This document shows, in pieces, positions 55,937 through 64,000 of a stretch of DNA of 64,000 nt (the first letter of the stretch is position 1; each line of letters opens with the position of its first letter). Source of the DNA: DATKRB01 sp963794215 (GTDB lineage Bacteria; Actinomycetota; Acidimicrobiia; Acidimicrobiales; RAAP-2); NCBI GenBank assembly GCA_963794215.1, contig CAWCCQ010000002.1, positions 817,938-881,937 of the forward strand, given 5' to 3'. The translations under genes were made by a program, and so were the position numbers. The notes under the pieces are model-generated. The model was not told where the DNA came from and did no database searches. It was given only the letters and a program-made list of their open reading frames with translations.

Positions 55937-56437
55937 GTTCAGTCTCAGTGGGCGGATCGATCTGTAGTGTCGGGAAACCGGGGGGAAGCGAGCGTCCGCT
56001 TGGTTGCCTCGGCGACATGGCGGCAGTGATGGCAGTGGTTCGTCGGGACCCGGTGTCCGGGAAGTCCGATTACGAGGGAGCACTGAGACGTACTCATGCA
56101 GCAGTGCGATTCGGCCATCAGTCCAGATCGTGTCGATGTCTTCACCCGATCTGGCATGCCGATCGATGAAGTGCAGCGAGTGAAACAACCAATCAATGGC
56201 GTCCGTCCGTTCCCATTCGGCATCAATCTCGGCTTCGGAGGCGCCGGGTTCCAAGGGAACCGTGTCATCACCGTGGCGAAGACCTGACATCTCCTCGATT
56301 CGCTTTCTGGCGGACTCGGCTCCGTCCCAAAGACACTGAAAGCAGGTCGCCGCAGTGAATCCACTGTTGTCGCTCAGCGGGCGCCGAACTGCTGGTGTCG
56401 CCTCACATTGCCTGCAGACGATCGTCGTAGAGTTCAC
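55934..56437 (-). CDS. Uncharacterised zinc-binding-like protein
   Basis: 167 residues: STTIVCRQCEATPAVRRPLS, TAATCFQCLWDGAESARKRI, WERTDAIDWLFHSLHFIDRH. Two CxxC motifs near the N-terminus suggest a zinc site. No family recognised. The stop TAA sits at the IS630 target; without the IS the same stop would be read, so the coding part is intact. Confidence 0.5.
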   Translation of the reverse strand: MNSTTIVCRQCEATPAVRRPLSDNSGFTAATCFQCLWDGAESARKRIEEMSGLRHGDDTVPLEPGASEAEIDAEWERTDAIDWLFHSLHFIDRHARSGEDIDTIWTDGRIALLHEYVSVLPRNRTSRTPGPDEPLPSLPPCRRGNQADARFPPVSRHYRSIRPLRLN

Positions 56438-56673
56438 CCGATCGATGCCTTCATCACCAATAAGTCTTCCACGCCAGACTGCCCGCTACCGCCGGTCCGG
56501 GGGCATCGGCTTCCCAGGCACTTCGAGCGGGTGAGCCTCGCTTAAGACCTTGAGCGGCCAATGCCCTCAGGGTCCTCAGCGACCGCCCTCGCCACAGCCT
56601 CGGAGAACAGTGCCAAGTTCTCTCCGATGACGCCGACGCATGATCGTGAAGCATCAGACGGCTCTGTCCTTGG

Positions 56674-56796
56674 CTAGCTGTCGTGATGCTCCGTCGCCTT
56701 GCTGACCATAACCGCAATGCCGAACCCGATCACCAACCAGTAGCGAAACTGAGCGTTGTCGTGCCGCTTATTGACGTGCGCCCACTGACGAACCAT
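56674..56796 (-). CDS. 40-residue single-pass membrane protein
   Basis: ATG 56796 gives MVRQWAHVNKRHDNAQFRYW, then LVIGFGIAVMVSKATEHHDS and TAG. A basic start, one hydrophobic segment and a polar tail look like a real small membrane protein. No clear ribosome site; the remaining 56438-56673 holds nothing supported. Confidence 0.4.
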   Translation of the reverse strand: MVRQWAHVNKRHDNAQFRYWLVIGFGIAVMVSKATEHHDS

Positions 56797-56834
56797 TCAT
56801 TTTGGCCCTAGGGGTACTTGGACCTAGCCTGGGG

Positions 56835-57095
56835 ATGACCCCCAAGACCAGAAACACCCCGCCCACCAGGAGGACCGCCCGGGAGTACCTGCGGGTCAGT
56901 GTCGACCGCTCCGGCCGGGAGAAGTCCAACGACGAGCAGCACGCCGACAACGTCGATGCAGCCCCGGCCCTCGGCATCGACAGCTTCGGCAAGCCGTACC
57001 GCGACACCGGGAGCGCCAGCAAGCACGCCACCAAAGGACGCGACGACTTCGACCGTCTGCTGACCGACCTCGCTGCTGGCCGCCTGCTCGCTGAG
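56835..57095 (+). pseudogene. Large serine recombinase, N-terminal catalytic remnant
   Basis: ATG 56835 leads to REYLRVSVDRSGREKSNDEQ, LGIDSFGKPYRDTGSASKHA, TKGRDDFDRLLTDLAAGR. YLRVSxDRSG contains the catalytic serine of resolvase-type recombinases from actinobacterial integrative elements. The frame loses similarity at about 57095 and runs into repeats; the DNA-binding domains are absent. Confidence 0.7.
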
Positions 57096-57158
57096 AGCAC
57101 CACACCCCAGGCTCGGTCCACCACCAAGGACACGACGGACCTGGACGACCGCCGGGTG

Positions 57159-57230
57159 TACGTGCGCACCTTCTCCGGGACCGACCTGCACTGGTACGTG
57201 CGCACCTTCTCCGGGACCGACCTGCACTGG
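57159..57230 (+). repeat. 36-bp perfect tandem duplication
   Basis: Two identical adjacent 36-bp units (57159-57194, 57195-57230) encode YVRTFSGTDLHW twice in the tail of the recombinase remnant frame. Confidence 0.85.
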
Positions 57231-57705
57231 GCCGGCGCCCGAGCACCGGCAAGGGGCGGATGGATCACCTATCCACACCACTTGGACACCGGCGGACATT
57301 GTGGGCCATCGCCCGCCCGTCGGTTCGGTCCGTTGTCGTCGTCATTGGTAACCCCGACCCACCCCGGACGAACGAACGACACACCCTTTGCCCGTCAGGG
57401 GGACCGCGCCACCGCCCACCCGTTGTCGTCGTGACCCCACGCGGCCGTCGTCGGGGGCGCGGGGGAGTTTTTTGGTGGCTCAGACTTCTGAGGGACTCAC
57501 TCCCTTTTTCTCTCTCCCCGGCAAAGGCAAGGCCCTGTCCTGGGACCCTGGACCCCTGGTGATCTTGGGATCCCTAGACCTCCCGCCGGGTTGGGACGCT
57601 AGTGCTGAGTCAGCCAACGTTTGCGGTATCCCCGAACGGCGCATAGGGGATAACCAATGCTGAACGGCAGCAGCCCGACAAGAAACCCGTCAGGTCACCT
57701 ACTTT
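57231..57705. other. Non-coding decayed sequence
   Basis: GC-rich sequence with several GTTGTCGTCGT motifs (about 57332, 57422) and G/T-rich runs, without a supported gene. Possibly remains of an integrative element. Confidence 0.3.
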
Positions 57706-59434
57706 CTACGCCGTTCCCTGTACCGGCGCCGGATTTGGCGCTCCTGTTGGTGGCCTCTTCCCTATGCCAACCCTGTCTGCGGCAATATCCCGGTAATGCT
57801 GGCGCCAGATCAAGCGATAGACCCGGCTCCAGCGAGGGATCGAGCGGAGCCCGGGGATGAAAGGAACGAAAACCAGAACACGGTGAGCGCCATCATGATC
57901 GCCCAGACATCGAGGTCCCCGTTGGAGGACGAGTTCATGGGCGGAATCTGGTACCACAACGTGTAGAGCCACAGCCAGGCCTGCCCGGGGTAGTTCCCCG
58001 TCTCGTTCATCATTCCCCACTGGCTGCCCTGGAGGTGTTGGGGCCGGCCAGGTTGCTAGGTATGTGCCGTCGGCGATGAAGAGCAGCGGCTTGGTGTAGT
58101 TGGTGTTGTAGAACTGGCCCGCGCTCAGCAGCGTGCCGTCGAGGCCCCCGGTCTGTGCCATGGCGGTCAGGGAGCCGATGACGACGCCGACCGGGCCATA
58201 GCGGCCCGAAGGAACATGCAGGCGGCCGTCTACATCGGTCGCGTTGGCAACAGCCTTCTCGTAGGCCGTGGTCCATGCGGCCTGCTGGGTGGGCGATGCA
58301 CCGTCGTACGCGTCGAGGCGGTCTGCACGAGCGGCTGGTTGGGCAGGGTCCGAGCGGGCCGATGACGAAGTCCTGCGCGGTGTTGATCGGATGGTGGACG
58401 CCGAACCACTGTGCCGGCTCGAAGAAGCCGATGTGCTGGGGGAGTCGGGCGTCGCGTTGTAGGGCGGGCCGTAGGTGGCGATGGCGCTCGTGCCGTCGAG
58501 CTCGGTGACCGCGGTCTGGGCGAAGTCGACCGGGTTGGCAATGGACCAGGTCTTGAGCGTGATGGCCGGTCGTCCGGGGAGGAGAAGACGACAGCCAGGA
58601 GCACGAACGAGGACGGCGACCGCGAGGAAGGCGACGAACGACCTCCTTCAAGATGTCGTAAGGGACGTAGGCACCCGTTCCACTCGGCGACGTCACGGTC
58701 GGGCTTGAATCGGCGCGCCCGCGTGGGGCGGTCACTGCGCGGCGTCCGGTTGATCGTCGTGCTCGGTCGGGAGTCGCATCGCGGCTAGTGGTCCGGTCAG
58801 CGAAGGGCGGCACGATGCCGCGGCGGCGGACCAGGAGCACATGGAGCGCCGACGAGACGCCACGGCGATGGGGAGCAGGACGATGTGCCACATGAGCATC
58901 TGCCCGAAGTTCAAGACGTTGAAAAAGGCGCCGGCCCCGGTTGCGTTGATGCCGTCCTTGGCCTGGGTGGAGATCCACTGGGAATCGAAGTTCTGCTGCG
59001 GACAGGTAGCCGGTGAAGGCGGCGGCAACGGAGATCACGAAGGAGATGACGCCCGTGACCCAGGTCAAGCGGCGGTTCCCCCGCCAGGCGGCCATGAAGA
59101 ACTTGCCCCACAGGTGGATCACCATGAAGAAGAAGAACGCCTCGACGCTCCACAGGTGGAGGGAATTGACGAAGTGCCCGGTGGTCGACACGTGCCACCA
59201 GCTGGGGCCCATGATGGCGAGCACGCAACCTGTGATGATGACCCAGGCCAGGCTCACTACCGTGAGGACGCCGAACACGTAGATCCACGAGGCCATGTAG
59301 GCCGGCTGGCGGTCCGGCAGGATGCGCTCGGGGGGGAAGGCTGACTCAGCCGCTCTTCGGGCGCGGGCCGTCCATTGGCGGGACTTGTCGTCGATAGCTG
59401 AGCTACTTCTCTCCTTCCCGGTGTCGAGGCTCAC
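57706..59434 (-). CDS. Cytochrome b (QcrB-like) with long C-terminal region (frame-broken)
   Basis: GTG 59434 overlaps the upstream small gene (GTGA). Joined frames: PAYMASWIYVFGVLTVVSLA, MGPSWWHVSTTGHFVNSLHL, WSVEAFFFFMVIHLWGKFFM, LTWVTGVISFVISVAAAFTG, FDSQWISTQAKDGINATGAG, AFFNVLNFGQMLMWHIVLLP. Paired histidines H-x13-H (SLHLW...VIHLW) and about H-x14-H (MWHIV...LHVLL) fit two b hemes. The later part (HIGFFEPAQWFGVHHPINTA, PLLFIADGTYLATWPAPT) is specific. About 575 codons, at least six frame changes. No Rieske or c1 gene adjoins. Confidence 0.75.
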
Positions 59435-59622
59435 TCGGTCCGCCCCTTGCGCCGGGGGAAGGGGAGGAGGATGGCGAGCACGAAGACCGCGATCATAAGG
59501 ATGATCACAACGAGGTTCGCCACTGACATCTGTATGAAGCCCCAATGGATGTAGTGGCCGTTGTCGTTCAGGTTGATCAGGCTCCCAAGCAGGCTTACGA
59601 TCGCAATCCCAATCGTGTGCAT
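59431..59622 (-). CDS. 63-residue membrane protein upstream of cytochrome b
   Basis: ATG 59622 with GGAGGT upstream: MHTIGIAIVSLLGSLINLND, NGHYIHWGFIQMSVANLVVI, ILMIAVFVLAILLPFPRRKG. Two hydrophobic stretches around HYIHW and a basic end. The GTGA overlap with the cytochrome b gene implies a small accessory subunit, perhaps contributing His residues. Confidence 0.65.
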   Translation of the reverse strand: MHTIGIAIVSLLGSLINLNDNGHYIHWGFIQMSVANLVVIILMIAVFVLAILLPFPRRKGRTE

Positions 59623-59988
59623 GGTATGACCTCCGAATCTGAAGGCTAGGTATCGATGGGTGTTCTGGCAAGCGACAGGGATCCCGAGGCCTGGGCGGTG
59701 GGGCCAGAGAGCGACCCTAGAGACTCCTAGCCACCTATCCCGGCCAGGACCCGACGAGGACCCCGCCAGGACCCCACTCGGGACCACGAGGGGCCCATCA
59801 TCCCTACTCAGGACACCAGGGGCCATCATCCCTACTCAGGACGAAACTCCCAGGTCATCCTGAGTGGGCTCTCGACCCAGCCTTGCCTTTGTTGTGTTGT
59901 AGAGGGACTCGTCGTTGTTGTCGTGCACCGGAATGTGCATCGTTCGTGCCAGATTATTGGGCTTGACCCGCTTTGACGGACAGGTTGA
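59623..59988. other. Leader region of the cytochrome b operon
   Basis: About 365 bp with no supported gene. Two near-identical short copies of CATCCCTACTCAGGAC lie at about 59808 and 59826, a direct repeat close to the probable operon promoter. Confidence 0.45.
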
Positions 59989-60240
59989 TTATGCCGCTTG
60001 AGTGTTGGTGTGGTTCTGAGCCTTCTCCTTCGTTCGTATTCGACGGGTGTGACAGCCGAGAGAGCTGTGCAGCCGCTCGCGGTTGTAGAAGACCTCGATG
60101 AACTCGAAGATGGCCCGGCGAGCGTGGGCGCGTGTCGGCCAGGCCTGGCGGTAGATGAGCTCCTCTTTCAGCGTGGCGAACCAGCTCTCGGCCACAGCGT
60201 TGTCCCAGCACTGACCTGGCTCGAGAGCGACTGGGTGATC
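59989..60240 (-). pseudogene. IS3-family transposase C-terminal remnant
   Basis: The minus frame encodes EPGQCWDNAVAESWFATLKE, ELIYRQAWPTRAHARRAIFE, FIEVFYNRERLHSSLG. WDNAxAES and YNRxRLHSSLG are the end of OrfB integrases (rve_3), containing the catalytic Glu. Upstream parts are missing. Confidence 0.8.
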
Positions 60241-60317
60241 TTGTGTGCGTCGAGCAGCTGATGGCGATGGGTCGGACTCCGAGACAACGACGCGATTCCG
60301 ACCCGGGACGGTCCTAC

Positions 60318-60782
60318 TCACTCAGCATCTCGTATCGGCAGGGAATCGCCAGGGTAGTAAACAAGCGCTCGCCTCACTTCGTCGACAAGCCGCGCCGAAT
60401 CCGTCGCAGAATGACCAAGCGGGTCTGCAAGCTCCAGTTCGATCGGGAGCAGCACCAATCGCTGGATATCCTCGAGGGTGTCACCAGTTCGTTGAGCCGT
60501 GGCAACTAGCTCGTGGGCCACCAGCGACGTCGCTCCCTGCCATCGTCTGGGCGGATAGATGTGCGCCCGTCTGCGACGTGCTTGGACCGCCGCCGCTGAT
60601 AGCCGCTCAGCGGGTGCATGGGCCAATTCACTCAGCCACGCCCATTGGGGTACGTCGAGTCCTCTCGCATATAGGAAGGTCGCATACCGTCCGCTCATGA
60701 AAATCTCGCACTCACGAACCAGCGCTCGTTCCTCGGACGATGCAACTCGCTCGTTCCACTTACGAAATGACGGCCACACCAT
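60318..60782 (-). CDS. Uncharacterised protein
   Basis: 154 residues from ATG 60782 with AAGGAG upstream (frame open to 60908). FRKWNERVASSEERALVREC, EIFMSGRYATFLYARGLDVP, QWAWLSELAHAPAERLSAAA, LVAHELVATAQRTGDTLEDI, VLLPIELELADPLGHSATDS. Soluble and helical. I recognise no family. The segment 60783-61007 holds nothing supported. Confidence 0.55.
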   Translation of the reverse strand: MVWPSFRKWNERVASSEERALVRECEIFMSGRYATFLYARGLDVPQWAWLSELAHAPAERLSAAAVQARRRRAHIYPPRRWQGATSLVAHELVATAQRTGDTLEDIQRLVLLPIELELADPLGHSATDSARLVDEVRRALVYYPGDSLPIRDAE

Positions 60783-61007
60783 GTTCTCCTTGTGTCCCTC
60801 GTCGCCCGCGACCATTTTTCTCGCCGACCGCCATCTTCGATAAGGGCCGAAGGTCCTTCCTTGGATATTTCTGGGGTCCTGGCCGTCGCTGCCGACGACG
60901 TGCAACACCCCGCCAAGACGATCACACAGGGATCGACCGGGCGATGCCGTTGGCTCGAGGCGGTGCTCATCGACCGCACGATGACTCCTAACGCTACGTG
61001 TCGAGCG

Positions 61008-62006
61008 TCACCGGATGGTCAAACGTTCCGCCACAGCGAGAAGCGACGGTGGGACCGGTCGAGGGCCAACGGCAACCCGATCAAGGGGCGCCAGCTCAAC
61101 TGCGCCGTCGACGATGGCGATCAGGGAGCCATACGCATCGGCACGAGCTGCATCCACCGCGGCAACACCAAGGCGTGTCCGCGAGCAGCCTGTCACATGC
61201 CGTTGGCGGACCCCCGCGTTGAATGTGGCCGAGCACGGTCAATCGGGTCTCGTACCCGGTCCGCTCCGCGAGTCCCATCATGACCGACATGCCCGTTGAT
61301 TCGTGCAGACCGCGGGCTGCGTGCCTTGGAGGTGTGCACCTTCGGCCACGACGACCACCGACGACGAGGACCCCAGGCATCGTGACGCCGTTGAATGGCC
61401 TTGGCAAGTTCGTCGAGGTCAGTTGACGCTTCAGGGAGGCAGATCGCATCAGCGCCGGCTGCAATGCCCACGCACACCGCCAGCCAGCCGGTCGTTCAAC
61501 CCATCACCTCCACGATCATCCGGCGATCGTGACTCTCTCCGGTGGTGTGCACCCGGTCGATCGCCTCTGCCGCAGTGGCCACCGCCGTGTCGAAGCCGAT
61601 GCAGCACGTGGTTCCTGCCCAACGTCGTTGTCAATGGTCTTTGGAATCCCAATGACCGGCACCCCCAGTTCGCCCAGCCACTAGCGGAACCCAAGGTGCC
61701 GTCACCACCAAGAACGATGAGTCCCATCGAGGCGTTCTTGTTCGATGGTTCTCAGTACCGGACGGAGCCCCACCCTCATGTTGGTCGGGATGGTATCGGG
61801 CCGTGTGAAGGACCGTACCTCCCAACTGCAGGATCCCTTTGGTCTCGTTGGTGGTCAGCGGTGACGCATCTCCTTCGACCACGCCCCAGCCAGCCGTGAT
61901 GGAGGCCGATAACTCGACTTCAACCTCGTGGCCGCGCGCACCACGGCGCGATTGCAGCGTTCAGCCCGGGACAATCCCCACCCCCAGTCGCCAAACCGAT
62001 CCGCAT
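61008..62006 (-). pseudogene. pfkA: 6-phosphofructokinase, group III (heavily frame-broken)
   Basis: ATG 62006 begins MRIGLATGGGDCPGLNAAI. Other frames give TNETKGILQLGGTVLHTARY, LIVLGGDGTLGSA, IPKTIDNDVG, AAGADAICLPEASTDLDELA, AKVHTSKA-like KVHTSKARSP and TRLTVLGHIQRGGPPTACDR, LLA, then DAYGSLIAIVDGAVELAPL. All landmarks of an actinobacterial phosphofructokinase (GGDGT, PKTIDND, LGHIQRGG) occur in order over 333 codons, but with about ten frame changes and a stop near 61500. It would phosphorylate fructose 6-phosphate if intact. Confidence 0.75.
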
Positions 62007-62191
62007 CCGGGCTCCGATCATCGTGCTCGTAGTGACCCGAGTTCCGCAGTTGGCGGGCACACGCGGGCCCTCCAGCGGACGTTCTCCCTGCTCACGGGCG
62101 TGACGGGGGCTCGGACACTCGAAAACCTGTGGGCACACGACTAGGTGAAGAATCCGCGGCTGGCGTGCTGTGACGTGCGACAATTGCAGGC

Positions 62192-63911
62192 ATGTATCTG
62201 CGCACGACGCAGCGCAAGAACAAGGACGGATCGATCGTCCGCTACGTCCAGCTTGCCCACAACCGACGAGACGGGCAATCGACGGTCGCAGAGGTGCTCG
62301 TCAACTTCGGCCGTGAGGACACCCTCGATCTCGAGGGCCTCCGTCGTCTCGTGCGCTCGATCAACCGCTACTTGGGAGAAGACGAGTCGACCGACCTCGC
62401 TGAAGCCGCAGGCGAGGGGCTGCGGGTCGTGGCGTCGCGCCAGATGGGCAGCGCGTACTTGCTCGACGCGCTCTGGCACGCGCTCGGCGTCGACGAGGCA
62501 CTTGGCCGCGTGCTCGGGCGCCGGCGGTTCTCGATCGACATGGAACGAGTCCTCTTCGCACTTGTCGCCAACCGCGCCATCGATCCCGCGTCCAAGCTCG
62601 CAGCGTCGTCGTGGGCGACCAAGGACGTGGCGATCTAGGGTCTCGAGGTGATGGACGAGGACCAGGCCTATCGGGCGATGGACCTCCTCGTCAGCGCCGA
62701 CACGCAAGGAGAGGTCCAAGAGCAGGTGTTCTTCTCGGTCGCAGACCTCTTGAACCTCGAAGTCGACCTGCTCTTCTTCGACACCACTTCCACCTACTTC
62801 GAGCTCGACGACGAAGACCAAGGAGGCGAGGGCTTCAGGGTCCTCGGTCACTCAAAGGACCACCGCCCCGACCTCCCCCAGGTCGTGATCGGGCTCGCGG
62901 TCACCAAAGAGGGCATCCCCGTGCGCGTCTGGTGCTTCCCAGGGGACACCTCGGACCAGACGATCTTGAAGGGCGTGCGTGACGACCTGCGCCACTGGCG
63001 CTTGGGGCGCGTGATCACCGTGGTCGACCGCGGGTTCTCCTCCGACGACAACCTCGCCTATCTCACGCGTGGCGGTGGGCACTACATCTGCGGGGAGAAG
63101 ATCCGCGACGGCTCGCCCGATGCGAAAGAGGCGCTGCGCCGCCCCGGTCGCTACAGGGTCGTCCGCGACAACCTGGAGGTGAAAGAGGTCCGCCTTGGCG
63201 CAGAGAAGTCGCGTCGCTTCATCGTCTGCCACAACCCGGGAGAAGCCGAGAAAGACCGCACCGAGCGCGAGGACAAGCTCGCACGCATCGAGGCCGAGAT
63301 CACCCGGATCGCCGCTGCCGCGAGCGGGACCGCGCATCGAAGAAGCGGACGTCCGACGAGGCCCACGCCCACGCCGAGTGCGCGCTCAGAGACCACAAGT
63401 CCTTGGGCCGCTACGTCCGCCAGCTCGCCTCGGGTCGCCTCGTCGTGGACAAGCAGAAGATCCGCGACGAAGCGCGCCTCGACGGCAAGTACTTGCTGTC
63501 CACCTCGGACCCCGAGCTAAGTCCGAAGAGATCGCCCTCGGCTACAAGAATCTCCTCGAAGCTGAACGTGGCTTTCGGGACCTCAAGTCGACGCTGCTCT
63601 TCCGACCGGTCTTCCACCGCCTCGAAGATCGCATCCACGCCCACGTGCTGTTGTGCTGGCTCGGCCTGTTGCTGGTCAGGGTGGCCGAGCGTCGCTCGCC
63701 GATGACCTGGCGCCCGATCTCGACCGAGCTGCGGCGGGTGCATGCCGTCGATCTCTGGGGCCCTGCCGGAAGCGTCGTCCAGACGACCCCGCTCTCGAGC
63801 GAACAAGTGGCGATTCTTTCGGCCTGCGGAGTCCCCAAACCGCCCGCCGTGAGCGTCCTTCAACCTGCTGACCAGGAAGAACTCGGCACGAGGCCCGCCG
63901 CGCGCACGTAA
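62192..63911 (+). pseudogene. IS1634-type (IS4 superfamily) transposase with amber stop and frame breaks
   Basis: ATG 62192: MYLRTTQRKNKDGSIVRYVQ, LAHNRRDGQSTVAEVLVNFG, RVLFALVANRAIDPASKLAA. TAG at 62636-62638 interrupts, and the same frame goes on GLEVMDEDQAYRAMDLLVSA, LLFFDTTSTYFELDDEDQGG, RVITVVDRGFSSDDNLAYLT. Breaks near 63325 and 63515 lead to the end YKNLLEAERGFRDLKSTLLF, RPVFHRLEDRIHAHVLLCWL. DDE residues are all present (FFDTT, VVDRG, ERGFRDLK). No clear IS ends identified. Confidence 0.8.
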
Positions 63912-64000
63912 GCACACGCGCTACGCGCCCGAACATCACCATCTGCCCAGCTCAGCGCCTACAAATTGGGTCTCCGTGTGACCACCAACTGCGGAACTCG

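Noticed and set aside
57320..57440. Repeated GTTGTCGTCGT units as a possible CRISPR or iteron array
   Set aside because: Only two or three short irregular copies, without regular spacing or conserved spacers.

Overview
The window looks like a high-GC actinobacterial chromosome or assembly bin, plausibly Acidimicrobiia-like. Supporting signs are a mycothiol-type maleylpyruvate isomerase, a GTP-type PEP carboxykinase, an actinobacterial group III phosphofructokinase, many HxlR/TetR/ArsR regulators, frequent GTG/TTG starts, and a hydrogenase-4-like locus resembling Mycobacterium tuberculosis Rv0081-Rv0087. The lineage is an inference, since there is no rRNA or other taxonomic marker here. Single-base frame breaks hit both accessory and core-type genes (pckG, pfkA, cytochrome b, the whole hyf-like cluster), while neighbouring genes are clean. 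This could be residual indel error in the assembly or real decay, so I give whole-gene spans for broken genes and state the break.

Layout. 0-9 kb: a TetR edge fragment, an MDMPI enzyme, a TetR/peroxiredoxin/DsbA redox operon, an ECF sigma/anti-sigma pair, a secreted beta-propeller protein with a strong terminator, two overlapping small genes and another TetR. 9.5-16.3 kb: a frame-broken solute-binding lipoprotein overlapping a frame-broken CPA2 antiporter, two HxlR regulators, VOC proteins, and an XRE regulator divergent from an FMN reductase across a 25-bp palindrome. 16.5-24.4 kb: an intact IS630, rtcB and HNH remnants, a tandem family of small membrane-anchored proteins, an IS481 remnant carrying a 70-bp MITE-like insert, carbonic anhydrase and DUF167 genes. 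24.3-35.3 kb: pckG, then a very GC-rich six-gene hyf-like complex followed by its probable ArsR regulator.

35.3-64 kb is a mosaic accessory region. It holds decayed PNPOx and resolvase genes, a DUF4062/P-loop (STAND-like) gene split by an IS5 element with CTAA target duplication, a streptomycin kinase/GNAT pair, a fourth member of the 20-kb small-protein family, and an arsenic island (arsR, arsI/cadI, MIP channel, FAD oxidoreductase, pstS-like). It continues with a tyrosine phosphatase, tandem zinc-ribbon genes, a paiB fragment behind a 16-bp perfect inverted repeat, a second IS630 with a candidate -1 frameshift, a cytochrome b operon, a shattered pfkA and an IS1634-type transposase running to the right edge.

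Functional links. The hyf-like cluster would form a membrane proton-pumping module, but its large subunit lacks all four expected nickel-ligand cysteines and no ferredoxin-type subunit is present, so its electron donor and acceptor are unknown. Similar 12-bp sites lie ahead of the cluster and ahead of the ArsR gene, suggesting ArsR controls both. The arsenic genes are consecutive and divergent from their ArsR gene. I saw no tRNA, rRNA or CRISPR array.
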